Assembly: GCA_019636495.1 (NCBI GenBank)
Contig: JAHBXL010000007.1
Span: forward strand, 62,001 to 126,000
Origin: Phycisphaeraceae bacterium
GTDB lineage: Bacteria > Planctomycetota > Phycisphaerae > Phycisphaerales > UBA1924
Direction of reading: 5' to 3'
Length of the DNA stretch: 64,000 nt
Both the position numbers and the translations under genes were made by a program. Each line of letters opens with the position of its first letter. Within the stretch, counting starts at the first letter, position 1. Positions 56,066-64,000 of the stretch are shown here, one piece after another. A model generated the notes under the pieces. That model did no database searches. It had not been told where the DNA came from and saw only the letters and a program-made list of their open reading frames with translations.

Positions 56066-57319
56066 CTAGTTCTCCTCCCTCACCGCCACCGCCATGCCCT
56101 CGGCCAGGTTCGCCGCGCCGGTGCCGACGACGTGGCTGGCCTTCAGCCGCGGCGAGATCTCTACAAAGTCCCCATCGCGCGCGCCCAGTTGCACGCGGTG
56201 CTCGCGGGCCTTGCCATCCTCAACCGTGAACACCCGCCGCACGCCCGCGAAGGTCACGACCGCGCTCTCGGGGACGAACATCACGCCGTCCTCGGAGCGC
56301 AGCTCGATCTGTCCGCGCCCGAACGCGCCCGCCCGCAACCGGCCATCGCGGTTGTCGAGGCCGATCTCGACCACGAACGTTCTCGATGCGGCATCGATCC
56401 GCGGCGAGACGCGTGTCACCGAGCCAACGGTCGGCTCGTCGCGCGATTCGACCCACACGCGGGCCCGCCGGCCCTCGCTCACCTGCCCGGCGAATCGCTC
56501 GGGCACATCGGCACGGAACTTCAGCGTGTCGGAGGCCACCAGCCGGAACATCGGCGTGCCGGGGGTGACATACTCACCGGTGTTCACCAGTCTCGCGGCG
56601 ACGCGGTAGGCGATCGGGCCGCGAAGTTCATCAACTGGGGAGCGCACGGCGGCATCGGTGAGCCGCTGTCGCGCGATGGAGACGGCGGTCTCCTGCGATC
56701 GCACATCGGCGAGCAGCGCCCCCGCCTGCATCAGTTCGGCCTCGGCGTTCTCTCGCGCAACATCAAAGGTCGTGCGGATGTCGGCAAAGTCCTGCTCGGA
56801 GATGAGCGGGGGGGATTGCTCGAAGAGTTGTCGGGCGCGGTCGAAGCGGGCTCGCGCATTGGCGGCTTCGGCGCGGGCGCGGCGGACGGCGGGGAGCGTC
56901 TCGCGGTCGAAGGTCGGGTCGGGCACCTCGCTCAGGCCCAGGCGGGCGAGCGATGCCGCGAGCGCGGCCTCGGCCTCGGCGAGGCTGAGTTCGTAATCGC
57001 GAGCCTCGATTCGGGCGAGCACGGTACCGGAGGAAGCGGCATCGCCGATGTCGAGCGCGATGGACTCGATGCGGCCGCTGAGTTTGCTGGCGATGGTTGC
57101 TTCTTCCTCGCCCATGAGCGTGCCGGTCACATCGACCGTTCGCAGGGCGGGTCCGATGCGCACCGGCACGAGCCCGACCGGGACGGGCGCGGAGTCTCTT
57201 GTGCTTGCGGCGGGGCTTGCGCCCGAGCGGTCGGCCCGCTGGTCGCACGCACCGAGCGCGGCACCGGCGATGACCGCCGCGAGCGCCCATCGGGGCGCAC
57301 TAGACTGCGATGTGGTCAT
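56066..57319 (-). CDS. RND efflux periplasmic adaptor (MFP), lipoprotein
   Basis: This 417-residue membrane-fusion protein has a lipobox (LGAC, Cys25). It follows the HlyD/AcrA plan: lipoyl half (GTLMGEEEATIASKLSGRIE, LDIGDAASSGTVLARIEARD), a long alpha-helical hairpin (about 105-205), the second lipoyl half with VNTGEYVTPGTPMFRLV, the beta-barrel and a membrane-proximal domain (MFVPESAVVTFAGVRRVFTV). It links inner pump to outer-membrane channel. It is divergent from the TolC-like and RND genes with 96 bp between, so expression must be coordinated from that gap. Confidence 0.93.
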   Translation of the reverse strand: MTTSQSSAPRWALAAVIAGAALGACDQRADRSGASPAASTRDSAPVPVGLVPVRIGPALRTVDVTGTLMGEEEATIASKLSGRIESIALDIGDAASSGTVLARIEARDYELSLAEAEAALAASLARLGLSEVPDPTFDRETLPAVRRARAEAANARARFDRARQLFEQSPPLISEQDFADIRTTFDVARENAEAELMQAGALLADVRSQETAVSIARQRLTDAAVRSPVDELRGPIAYRVAARLVNTGEYVTPGTPMFRLVASDTLKFRADVPERFAGQVSEGRRARVWVESRDEPTVGSVTRVSPRIDAASRTFVVEIGLDNRDGRLRAGAFGRGQIELRSEDGVMFVPESAVVTFAGVRRVFTVEDGKAREHRVQLGARDGDFVEISPRLKASHVVGTGAANLAEGMAVAVREEN

Positions 57320-57415
57320 CTTCGCTTTCACGCGCACAACTTCCAAGCCTAGCAGCGGTAAGAACGGATTGCCGCTGTTGAACCGATCGGGGCCGGTCCC
57401 GCTGCAAGACTTCCC

Positions 57416-58951
57416 ATGATTGAAGGTTGCAATCACCACTCTCCGCGCGGGGCCGGGCACGGCGCGCTGCACCGCGCGTGCATCGGCGCGGCGGTTCTGG
57501 CGGTTGCGAGCGGGTGTTCGGTCGATCAGAAGCGCGAGGTCGCGGCGTATCGCGAACTTGCCGCGGGCGGGGCGCCGCTGGTTTTCGCAGCCGATTCGCC
57601 GCTCTCGCTGGAGGTCGCGCTCCGGCTCGCCGCGCACCACAACGAGCGGCTCGGCATCGAGGGGGAGAACCTGGTGCAGTCGCTGGCCGCGCGGCGGCGA
57701 GCGGCGGCGACGCTTCTGCCGACGCTGGACCTGTTCGGCACCTCCACCGTGCGCGAGAACGTGGGCGGGGGCGGCGGCGGGACGGACAGCGGCGGCTCGA
57801 GCAACACGGCGCGGAACACGATCTTCGATGGCGGTCTGCGGGCGCAGTACACGTTGTTGACGGGGATGACGGACTTTGCGGCGGCGAGCGCGCTGGATGC
57901 GACCATCGAGCAGCGGCGCTGGCTGCTTCTCGACCTGCGTGAGACGCTGCTGATCGAGACGGCGCGGGCGTATTACAGCGTGGCGGTCTCGGAGCAGTTG
58001 GTTCGGGTGATCGAGTCGTCGGCCCGGGTGCAGGCCGAGCGGCTGCGCGACATCCGCGGGCGTCAGGAGGTGGGCTTTGCCCGCCCGCTGGATGTGGCGC
58101 AGATCGAGTCGCAGGTCTCGGCGACGGCGGTCGCGCTGCTGAATGCGCAGAACGCGCAGCGCAACGCGCGGTCGGCGCTGTCGTTGCTGACGGGCGCTGC
58201 GGTGCACGAGAGCCCGCTGACCGACGGCTTTGCGCCCGACTCGGGCGCGGGCGAGTCGCTCGAGGAGTTGATCGCGCTGGGGCTGGCGCATCGGCAGGAC
58301 GTGGTTGCGGCGGATGCGGCGGTGCGGGCGGCGCGGCGGACGGTGGATGCCGAGATCGGCCGCTATTACCCGACGGTCACGCTGAACCTCGATTACTTCC
58401 TGACGCGGCAATCGGTGCCGACGGAACGCGACTGGTCCGCGCTGCTGACGCTGAACCTGCCGCTGTTCTCGGCCGGGCGGATCGATGCGGATGTGCGCGG
58501 GGCGTGGTCGCGATTCCGGCAGGAGTTGCTGCGGTTCTCGCTCACGCGGCGGCAGGCGGAGACGGATGTGCGCATCGCGCACGAGCAGTTGCGTTCGGCC
58601 GGGTTGCGGGTGAAGGAACTGGACCGGCAGGTGCGTGCCGCGGCGGAGTCTCTGCGGCAGGCCGAGGCGGCGTATGCCGCGGGGCTGGGGACGAACCTGG
58701 AGCGCATCACGGCTCAGGACCAGGCGCTTTCGGCGGAGTTGTCGCTGGCGCGGGAGCGGTACGCGCTCAAGGTGGCGCATCTGGAACTGCGGCGGTCGCT
58801 CGGGACACTCGCGGCGGACACTCTGGCGGATCTGCCGCGCGCACCGGTGCGGAGGTTCGAGGGCGTGCCGCTGCCGGAGTCGCCGTTCATCAACGCACCC
58901 GGGCTACCGGCCGCGCCGGTCGCCGCGGGCGCGGCAAGGGAAGGGGGCTGA
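57416..58951 (+). CDS. TolC-family outer membrane efflux protein
   Basis: The 511-residue outer-membrane channel has an N-terminal signal peptide with lipobox (AVASGC). The two OEP repeats are seen: EVALRLAAHHNERLGIEGEN and LRETLLIETARAYYSVAVSE in the first half; LGLAHRQDVVAADAAVRAAR and YYPTVTLNLDYFLT in the second, with long coiled helices between. A Gly-rich insert (GGGGGGTDSGGSS) lies at about 118-130. It is followed by the RND pump gene with 3 bp between stop and start, so the two are coupled, and it is divergent from the adaptor. Confidence 0.93.
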   Translation: MIEGCNHHSPRGAGHGALHRACIGAAVLAVASGCSVDQKREVAAYRELAAGGAPLVFAADSPLSLEVALRLAAHHNERLGIEGENLVQSLAARRRAAATLLPTLDLFGTSTVRENVGGGGGGTDSGGSSNTARNTIFDGGLRAQYTLLTGMTDFAAASALDATIEQRRWLLLDLRETLLIETARAYYSVAVSEQLVRVIESSARVQAERLRDIRGRQEVGFARPLDVAQIESQVSATAVALLNAQNAQRNARSALSLLTGAAVHESPLTDGFAPDSGAGESLEELIALGLAHRQDVVAADAAVRAARRTVDAEIGRYYPTVTLNLDYFLTRQSVPTERDWSALLTLNLPLFSAGRIDADVRGAWSRFRQELLRFSLTRRQAETDVRIAHEQLRSAGLRVKELDRQVRAAAESLRQAEAAYAAGLGTNLERITAQDQALSAELSLARERYALKVAHLELRRSLGTLAADTLADLPRAPVRRFEGVPLPESPFINAPGLPAAPVAAGAAREGG

Positions 58952-58954
58952 GGC

Positions 58955-61900
58955 ATGCAGAGACTGGCGGAGGTCTGCATCCAGCGTCCGGTGTTCGCGG
59001 CCATGCTGATCCTGGCGATGGTGGTGGTCGGCGCGACGGCGTATACGAGGCTCGGCGTCGATCGGCTGCCATCGGTCGACCTGCCGACGGTGAGCGTGCG
59101 CACTTCGCTGCCCGGCGCTTCGCCCGAGGAGGTGGAGACGGAGGTCTCGCAGATCATCGAGGAGGCGGTGAACACGGTCGAGGGGATCGAGGAACTGCGG
59201 AGCATTTCGGGGCAGGGCAACTCGATCGTGCTGGTGACGTTCCGGCTGGAGCGTGACATCGAGGCGGCTGCGCAGGATGTTCGCGACCGGGTGGCGACGG
59301 CGGTCCGCCGATTGCCCGCGGATGCGGAGGCGCCGATTGTCTCGAAGTTCGACAATGACTCGTCGCCGGTGCTGACGATCGCGCTCTCGGGCGAACTGTC
59401 GTTGCGCGAACTGACGGAGATTGCGGACAAGACCGCCAAGCCGCAACTGGAGCGTTCGGTCGGTGTGGGAGAGGTCTCGATCGTCGGCGGGCTGGAGCGC
59501 AGCATCAACGTGTGGGTGGATGCGGACCGGCTCGCGGCGTTCGGGATCCCCATCACCGCTGTGCGCGAGGCCATCGCGCGGCAGAACGCCGACGTGCCCG
59601 GGGGGAACCTGACCGGGCAGAGCAACGAGCAGGTGCTGCGGACGCTGGGGCGGATCGACGATCCGGAGGCGTTCAACGACATCATCATCGCGATGGTGAA
59701 CAGCGCGCCGGTTCGCGTGCGCGACATCGGCCGGGCGGAGGACGGGACAAAGGAGCAGCGGTCGGCATCGCGGCTTGACGGGCGGGCAGCGGTGACGTTG
59801 CAGGTGCGGCGGCAATCGGGCGCGAACACGGTGCAGGTGATCGAGGGCGTGAAGGGGCAGTTGGAGACGGTGCGGGCGCAGATGCCGCCGGGCGTGAAGA
59901 TGGAGGTGATCCGCGACCAGTCGAGGTACATCTACGCCGCGCTGCACGAGATCAACGTGCACCTGCTGCTGGGCTCGACGCTGGCGTGCCTGGTGGTGCT
60001 GGCGTTCATGCGGAGTTGGCGTTCGACGCTGATCGCGGGGGTGGCGATCCCGGCGTCGGTGGTTTCGACGTTCGCGGTGATGTGGGTGCTGGACTTCACG
60101 CTCAACAGCGTGACGATGCTGGCGCTGGTGCTGATGGTCGGCATCGTGATCGACGACGCGATCGTGGTGCTGGAGAACATTTTCCGCATGGTGGAGGAGA
60201 AGGGGCTGCCGCCGCTGGAGGCGGCGAAGCGCGGCACGGCCGAGATCGGGCTGGCGGTGCTCGCGACCACGCTTTCGCTGGTGGTCATCTTCGTGCCGGT
60301 GTCGTTCATGTCGTCGATCTCGGGGCGGTTTCTCTACCAGTTCGGCATCACCGCGGCGGTGGCGGTGATGGTGAGTCTGCTGGTGTCGTTCACGCTCACG
60401 CCGATGCTCTCGGCGCGCGCGCTGCGGGGGATGGCGCAGCACGCGCACGGGGCGACGTCGCGGCGCGGGTTCTATCGGTACATCGACGGCGCGTACACCG
60501 CGATGCTGCGCATCGTGATGCGGTTCCGCTTTGTGGCGGCGGTGGCGGGCGTGCTGGTCATGCTCTCGGCCGTTCCGCTCTACGGCCTGCTGCGCCAGGA
60601 CTACCTGCCGAGCGACATCGACGAGGCGGAGTTCGAGATCAACATCATCGGGCCGGAGGGCGTGAGTTTCGCGGGCATGGACGACGCCATGCGCGCGGTG
60701 GAAGAGCGCGTGCGGGCGCACCCCGCGGTGCGGACGACGCTCACGTCCGTGGGCGGGTCGTTCCTGGGGCAGGTGAACCGGGGCGATATCTACGTGCGGA
60801 TCGCCCCGCACCGGGAGCGGGTGCTCGGGTTCTCGCGGCTGTGGGACCAGACGCGCAAGGGCGACCCGCTGGGCGCGTGGCGCGGCAACTACACGCAGCG
60901 GGAGGTCATGCAGGACCTGCGCCGATCGTTGCGGGGCCTGCCGGACCTGCGGGCTTCGGTCCGCAACTTTCCATCGTTCAATGTCGGGGGCGGGAACTTC
61001 GACATCGACCTGGCGATCCGCGGGCCGGACCTGGAGAGACTCGCCGAGTACACCGAGGAACTGCGCCGGCGCGGGCTGGAGTTGGGCGGGATGCCGGATC
61101 TGGACACCACGCTGAAACTCACGACGCCGGAACTCCGGGTGCACATCGACCGGGACCGCGCGGCGGACCTGGGCGTGACGCCACGGGACATCGGCACCGC
61201 GCTGCGCATTCTCGTGGGCGGGGACGACGAGGTGACGCGCTTCCGCGACCCGGCGACGAGCGAGGACTACGACGTGCAGTTGCGTCTGCTGGAGAAGGAC
61301 CGCTCGGACGAGGCGACGCTGCCGCGGCTGCTGGTGCCGGCGAGCGGTCGGCCGGGGCAGGTGGTCGAACTTCGGAGCATCGCGTCGCTTGCGCCGGCGA
61401 CGACGGCGGCCCGTATCGACCGGCTGGACCGTCAGCGCGCGGCGAACGTGCGGGGCACGGTGGGGCCGGGGTATGCGCTCTCGGACCGGCTGGAGGCGAT
61501 GCGGGCCGAGATCGAGGCCATGGACATTCCGCCGGCCTACACGGTGCGCACGCTGGGGCGGGGGCGGGAACTGGAACGAACGTTCGTCGAGTTTCTCTTT
61601 GCCTTCATGCTGTCGATCGTGTTCATGTACATGATCCTGGCCTCGAACTACGAGAGCCTGATCCACCCCGTGACGATCCTGCTTTCGCTGCCGCTGGCGA
61701 TCCCGTTCGCGTTCCTCTCGCTGTATCTCGCGGGGCAGTCGATCAACCTCTACACCGCGCTGGGGATCCTCGTGCTGTTCGGCGTGGTGAAGAAGAACGC
61801 GATCCTGCAGATCGACCACATGAACCAACTGCGTGCGGCGGGCATGCCGCGGGCGGAGGCGATCATCCAGGGCAATCGCGACCGGCTTCGCCCCATCCTC

Positions 61901-62146
61901 ATGACCACGCTGGCACTCGTGGGCGGCATGACGCCGCTGGCGCTGGGCACCGGGCCGGGCTCGGAGGAACGCCGCGCGGTCGCGGTGGTGGTGATCGGCG
62001 GACAGTCGCTCTCGCTGCTGCTGACGCTGCTGTTCACGCCGGTGGCGTACTCGATCTTTGATGATGCCGGCGTGGCGATGCGCCGGATGATGCGGCCGCG
62101 CGGCAGCGCGGCGCTCGCGCCCGCGGCGGCTCATGTCCGGGATTGA
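58955..62146 (+). CDS. RND family efflux pump, AcrB/HAE1 type inner-membrane subunit
   Basis: This 1063-residue proton-driven pump has 12 expected helices and two large periplasmic loops. The first loop begins SVDLPTVSVRTSLPGASPEE; the proton-relay helix 4 shows GIVIDDAIVVLENIF with the essential Asp pair; the signature RGTAEIGLAVLATTLSLVVI and the C-terminal half (MYMILASNYESLIHPVTILL, ALGILVLFGVVKKNAILQI) match the HAE1 group. The GVVKKNAILQIDH form and high charge in loop two suggest the MdtB/MuxB-like branch. It exports toxic small molecules with the adaptor and TolC-like protein. It ends against the convergent methyltransferase with no gap. Confidence 0.95.
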   Translation: MQRLAEVCIQRPVFAAMLILAMVVVGATAYTRLGVDRLPSVDLPTVSVRTSLPGASPEEVETEVSQIIEEAVNTVEGIEELRSISGQGNSIVLVTFRLERDIEAAAQDVRDRVATAVRRLPADAEAPIVSKFDNDSSPVLTIALSGELSLRELTEIADKTAKPQLERSVGVGEVSIVGGLERSINVWVDADRLAAFGIPITAVREAIARQNADVPGGNLTGQSNEQVLRTLGRIDDPEAFNDIIIAMVNSAPVRVRDIGRAEDGTKEQRSASRLDGRAAVTLQVRRQSGANTVQVIEGVKGQLETVRAQMPPGVKMEVIRDQSRYIYAALHEINVHLLLGSTLACLVVLAFMRSWRSTLIAGVAIPASVVSTFAVMWVLDFTLNSVTMLALVLMVGIVIDDAIVVLENIFRMVEEKGLPPLEAAKRGTAEIGLAVLATTLSLVVIFVPVSFMSSISGRFLYQFGITAAVAVMVSLLVSFTLTPMLSARALRGMAQHAHGATSRRGFYRYIDGAYTAMLRIVMRFRFVAAVAGVLVMLSAVPLYGLLRQDYLPSDIDEAEFEINIIGPEGVSFAGMDDAMRAVEERVRAHPAVRTTLTSVGGSFLGQVNRGDIYVRIAPHRERVLGFSRLWDQTRKGDPLGAWRGNYTQREVMQDLRRSLRGLPDLRASVRNFPSFNVGGGNFDIDLAIRGPDLERLAEYTEELRRRGLELGGMPDLDTTLKLTTPELRVHIDRDRAADLGVTPRDIGTALRILVGGDDEVTRFRDPATSEDYDVQLRLLEKDRSDEATLPRLLVPASGRPGQVVELRSIASLAPATTAARIDRLDRQRAANVRGTVGPGYALSDRLEAMRAEIEAMDIPPAYTVRTLGRGRELERTFVEFLFAFMLSIVFMYMILASNYESLIHPVTILLSLPLAIPFAFLSLYLAGQSINLYTALGILVLFGVVKKNAILQIDHMNQLRAAGMPRAEAIIQGNRDRLRPILMTTLALVGGMTPLALGTGPGSEERRAVAVVVIGGQSLSLLLTLLFTPVAYSIFDDAGVAMRRMMRPRGSAALAPAAAHVRD

Positions 62147-62872
62147 TCAGCGGTGCACGAACGCGGCGCGGAGGCGCCGGACCGGCGGGGTCTCGTCGTC
62201 AAGGAAATCGTCGGCTTCGCGGACGGGGTGCATGCCCGCGCTCTCGAAGAGCGACACCAGTTCGCGCGCGCTCAGCGGCCACGGCGGGCCCTTGAACGAG
62301 TCGAGCGGCTGGCCATCGTCGCGTCCGCGGGCGATGCACACGGCCGTGCCGCGGGGGCAGCACAGCGAGGCGATGGCGGCGGCGGCATCGGCGCGCAGGG
62401 CGATCGGGAGCGACTGGATGGTGTAGGCATCGACGACGAGATCGAACCGTCGGCGCATGCGCGCCGGGGGCGCGAGCAGGTCGGCGACGACGAAGTTCTC
62501 GGCGTGCTCCGGGAAGCGGCGGCGCGACCACTCGACGGCGGCGGGCGAGACATCGAAGCCCGTTGCGTCGTAGCCGCGGCCGAGCAGTTCGACGACATCA
62601 TCGCCGAGGCCCGCGCCGACGACGACGGCGCGAGCGCCTGGACGGATCCGGCCTGGCGCTTCGGCGTTGAGCCAAGAAACCAGCGCGGGGTTGGCGCGTT
62701 CATCCGCCCATGGGACTCGGGCCGAGTCGCCATCGGCGGCGCGGTAGACCTCGTCGAAGGACGCGGCGTAGCCCGCGACCGCGGGCGATGGTCGGGGTTC
62801 GAGGACCGCCGCGGCAGTGCCGGAACGATCACGCTGAACAGGTTCTGCGGTTACGGAGTTCGAGATCATCAT
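62147..62872 (-). CDS. Class I SAM-dependent methyltransferase (thiopurine/TPMT-like)
   Basis: The 241-residue soluble methyltransferase has the SAM loop AVVVGAGLGDDVVELLGRG, the acidic end of strand 2 in ATGFDVSPAAVEWSRRRFP, then FVVADLLAPP and FDLVVDAYTIQSLPIALR. The overall order resembles TPMT/TehB-type small-molecule methyltransferases; substrate unknown. AAGGAG is 6 nt before ATG 62872. Tail-to-tail with the RND pump and divergent from a signalling gene; a detoxification role is a guess from context. Confidence 0.9.
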   Translation of the reverse strand: MMISNSVTAEPVQRDRSGTAAAVLEPRPSPAVAGYAASFDEVYRAADGDSARVPWADERANPALVSWLNAEAPGRIRPGARAVVVGAGLGDDVVELLGRGYDATGFDVSPAAVEWSRRRFPEHAENFVVADLLAPPARMRRRFDLVVDAYTIQSLPIALRADAAAAIASLCCPRGTAVCIARGRDDGQPLDSFKGPPWPLSARELVSLFESAGMHPVREADDFLDDETPPVRRLRAAFVHR

Positions 62873-63207
62873 CGCCGACTCCTTCCCCCCCGACCCCCCG
62901 CGGGGACGGCCCCGGGGCGCCCGCACACGTGTGCGGGCAGGAGCGTGACGAACGCAACGCGCCGACTTTCCAACGATCGTCCCGCGGCGGACTCGGGGTG
63001 AGCCCGAAGTTGCAACGCGTGGACGACCGGCCTCGACCACCAAGTGTAACCCAGAACGGACGTTATGGAAAGCAAGTTTGGCACGGTTTCGCGGCCGGCA
63101 TGGCCCATGGGCCGAGTTTGGGGGGCCGGCGGCGCGGGCGTTCGGCCCGCCGGGGCGTACCATGGCGAACCTTCCGCCACGGGATGCGACCGTGCGCGGT
63201 TGCCGGC

Positions 63208-64000
63208 ATGGACGCACACCCCACAACAACCCCCACGACAACCCCCGGCCCCTCGGCTTCGCCATCCCCCCCCGCCCCCCCCGCCCACGCCCACCCGGCC
63301 CACCCGGCCCCCCCGGCCCCCCCGGCTCCGGGGCCCGGAGGGACCATTGCCGAGGGGGCGACGGCCGGCTCCGCGGGCCTCGTGCCGACGCTGGAGAGGC
63401 CCGCAGAGGCGCCTGAGACACCGGACGGCCGGACGGGCGAGGGCGGCGGCGTGGTGGCGATGAGGGACTTTGTGACCGATGGGTCGGTCGCCGGGTTGTG
63501 CGACAACCTGGCGCGGCTAGTGCGAGCACCGATCTGGCTGCGGGACCAGAGCGGCGAGGTGATCGTTCCGGAGTGGAGCGAATCGGAGGATGGGGACGGC
63601 GCGGGGCACCCGTGGTCGATCATCAACGAGACGGCGGGCCGTGCGCGTGCGTTTGCGCTGGTCGGCCGCGGCGAGGAAGAGTGCGAAGAGCCGACGGCGA
63701 TTCCGCTGCGGATTCGCGCGGGTCTGCTGGGTTCGATCGTGATCTGCATGCCGCGGGACGTGGGCGATGCGCTGGCGGAGACGATCCGGCGTGCGCTGGG
63801 ACTGCTGGCATCGTCGGTGTGCGATGTGTGCGAGGCGCAGTGGGCGTTGCGTCAGCGGGTCAAGGAGTTGGATGCGCTGTACCGGCTGAGCGGGATGCTG
63901 TCGCTGGGGCAGGGCGGGAGCGCGGGCGCGCCCGGCGGCGAGGCCGACCGGATGCTGGAGGCCGCGCTGAACCTGGCGATCGAGGCGATCGGCGTGGACG
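63208..64000 (+). CDS. Signalling protein with GAF-like sensor (C-terminus cut by window edge)
   Basis: 264 residues are visible. A low-complexity Pro/Ala/Thr N-terminus (about 1-80) is followed by a sensor-like domain with WLRDQSGEVIVPEWS and LRIRAGLLGSIVICMPRDVG. A helical linker LRQRVKELDALYRLSGMLSL then leads into what looks like a second GAF domain (MLEAALNLAIEAIGVD). Linker plus GAF is usual for SpoIIE-type phosphatases, histidine kinases or GGDEF proteins; the output domain lies beyond the right edge, so which of these it is cannot be said. ATG 63208 was taken as start; no clear ribosome binding site. An internal ATG (MRDFVTDG, codon 85) could also serve. Confidence 0.7.
   Translation, partial: MDAHPTTTPTTTPGPSASPSPPAPPAHAHPAHPAPPAPPAPGPGGTIAEGATAGSAGLVPTLERPAEAPETPDGRTGEGGGVVAMRDFVTDGSVAGLCDNLARLVRAPIWLRDQSGEVIVPEWSESEDGDGAGHPWSIINETAGRARAFALVGRGEEECEEPTAIPLRIRAGLLGSIVICMPRDVGDALAETIRRALGLLASSVCDVCEAQWALRQRVKELDALYRLSGMLSLGQGGSAGAPGGEADRMLEAALNLAIEAIGVD

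Noticed and set aside
58904-62134. Long minus-strand frame opposite the RND pump
   Set aside because: His/Arg-rich shadow; the plus strand carries an intact AcrB-type protein.

Overview
The window is a very GC-rich chromosomal segment that reads as a member of the Planctomycetota, most likely Phycisphaerales. The clues are an EF-Tu, L33, tRNA-Trp, SecE, NusG block; a secreted lectin-like protein ending in PAPGAASLLAIGGLAAMRRRR (the PEP-CTERM-like sorting tail common in Phycisphaerales); a HYExAFE-type protein; a PASTA-less Ser/Thr kinase; a dockerin-type anti-sigma-like protein; a giant PAS/HWE sensor kinase; and many lipoproteins of unrecognised family. No phage, insertion sequence, rRNA or CRISPR array is visible.

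Layout. (1) 1-6557: a TrkA-type K+ channel (partial), then a leftward operon of a dockerin-type membrane protein, a cohesin-like secreted protein, a VIT/vWA lipoprotein and a small lipoprotein, divergent from an ECF sigma factor. (2) 6574-15815: an S9 peptidase, a PSP1/RicT protein, a run of small membrane proteins, a HYExAFE protein, a hairpin-rich REP-like block, an M1 metallopeptidase and a degenerate HMA protein. (3) 16021-24591: tRNA-Leu, three rightward secreted or lipoprotein genes of unknown function, and a peptide-binding protein with a single DppB-type permease. (4) 24600-29463: pgpA and pgsA (phosphatidylglycerol synthesis), then tRNA-Thr, tuf, rpmG, tRNA-Trp, secE and nusG. (5) 29484-39031: a glycan-modification island of glycosyltransferases, methyltransferases and a sulfotransferase. 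Four of its six proteins end in the same roughly 100-residue Rossmann-like module with the signature GAGRHT. (6) 39351-42539: coaD, a metallo-beta-lactamase-fold protein with an altered metal motif, an RHH/PIN toxin-antitoxin pair with an 11-bp palindromic operator, and surE. (7) 42549-50892: a DUF1223-like secreted protein, the lectin-like protein with a long hairpin-rich leader, and a two-component pair with a 1638-residue sensor kinase preceded by a minisatellite. (8) 51027-64000: class I aldolase, Ser/Thr kinase, lipoprotein, a split tripartite RND efflux system, a methyltransferase and the start of a signalling protein.

The most promising undescribed systems are the GAGRHT-module glycan island and the ECF sigma / dockerin / cohesin-like / VIT-vWA cassette. 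Functional statements rest on motifs read by eye; no database search was run.
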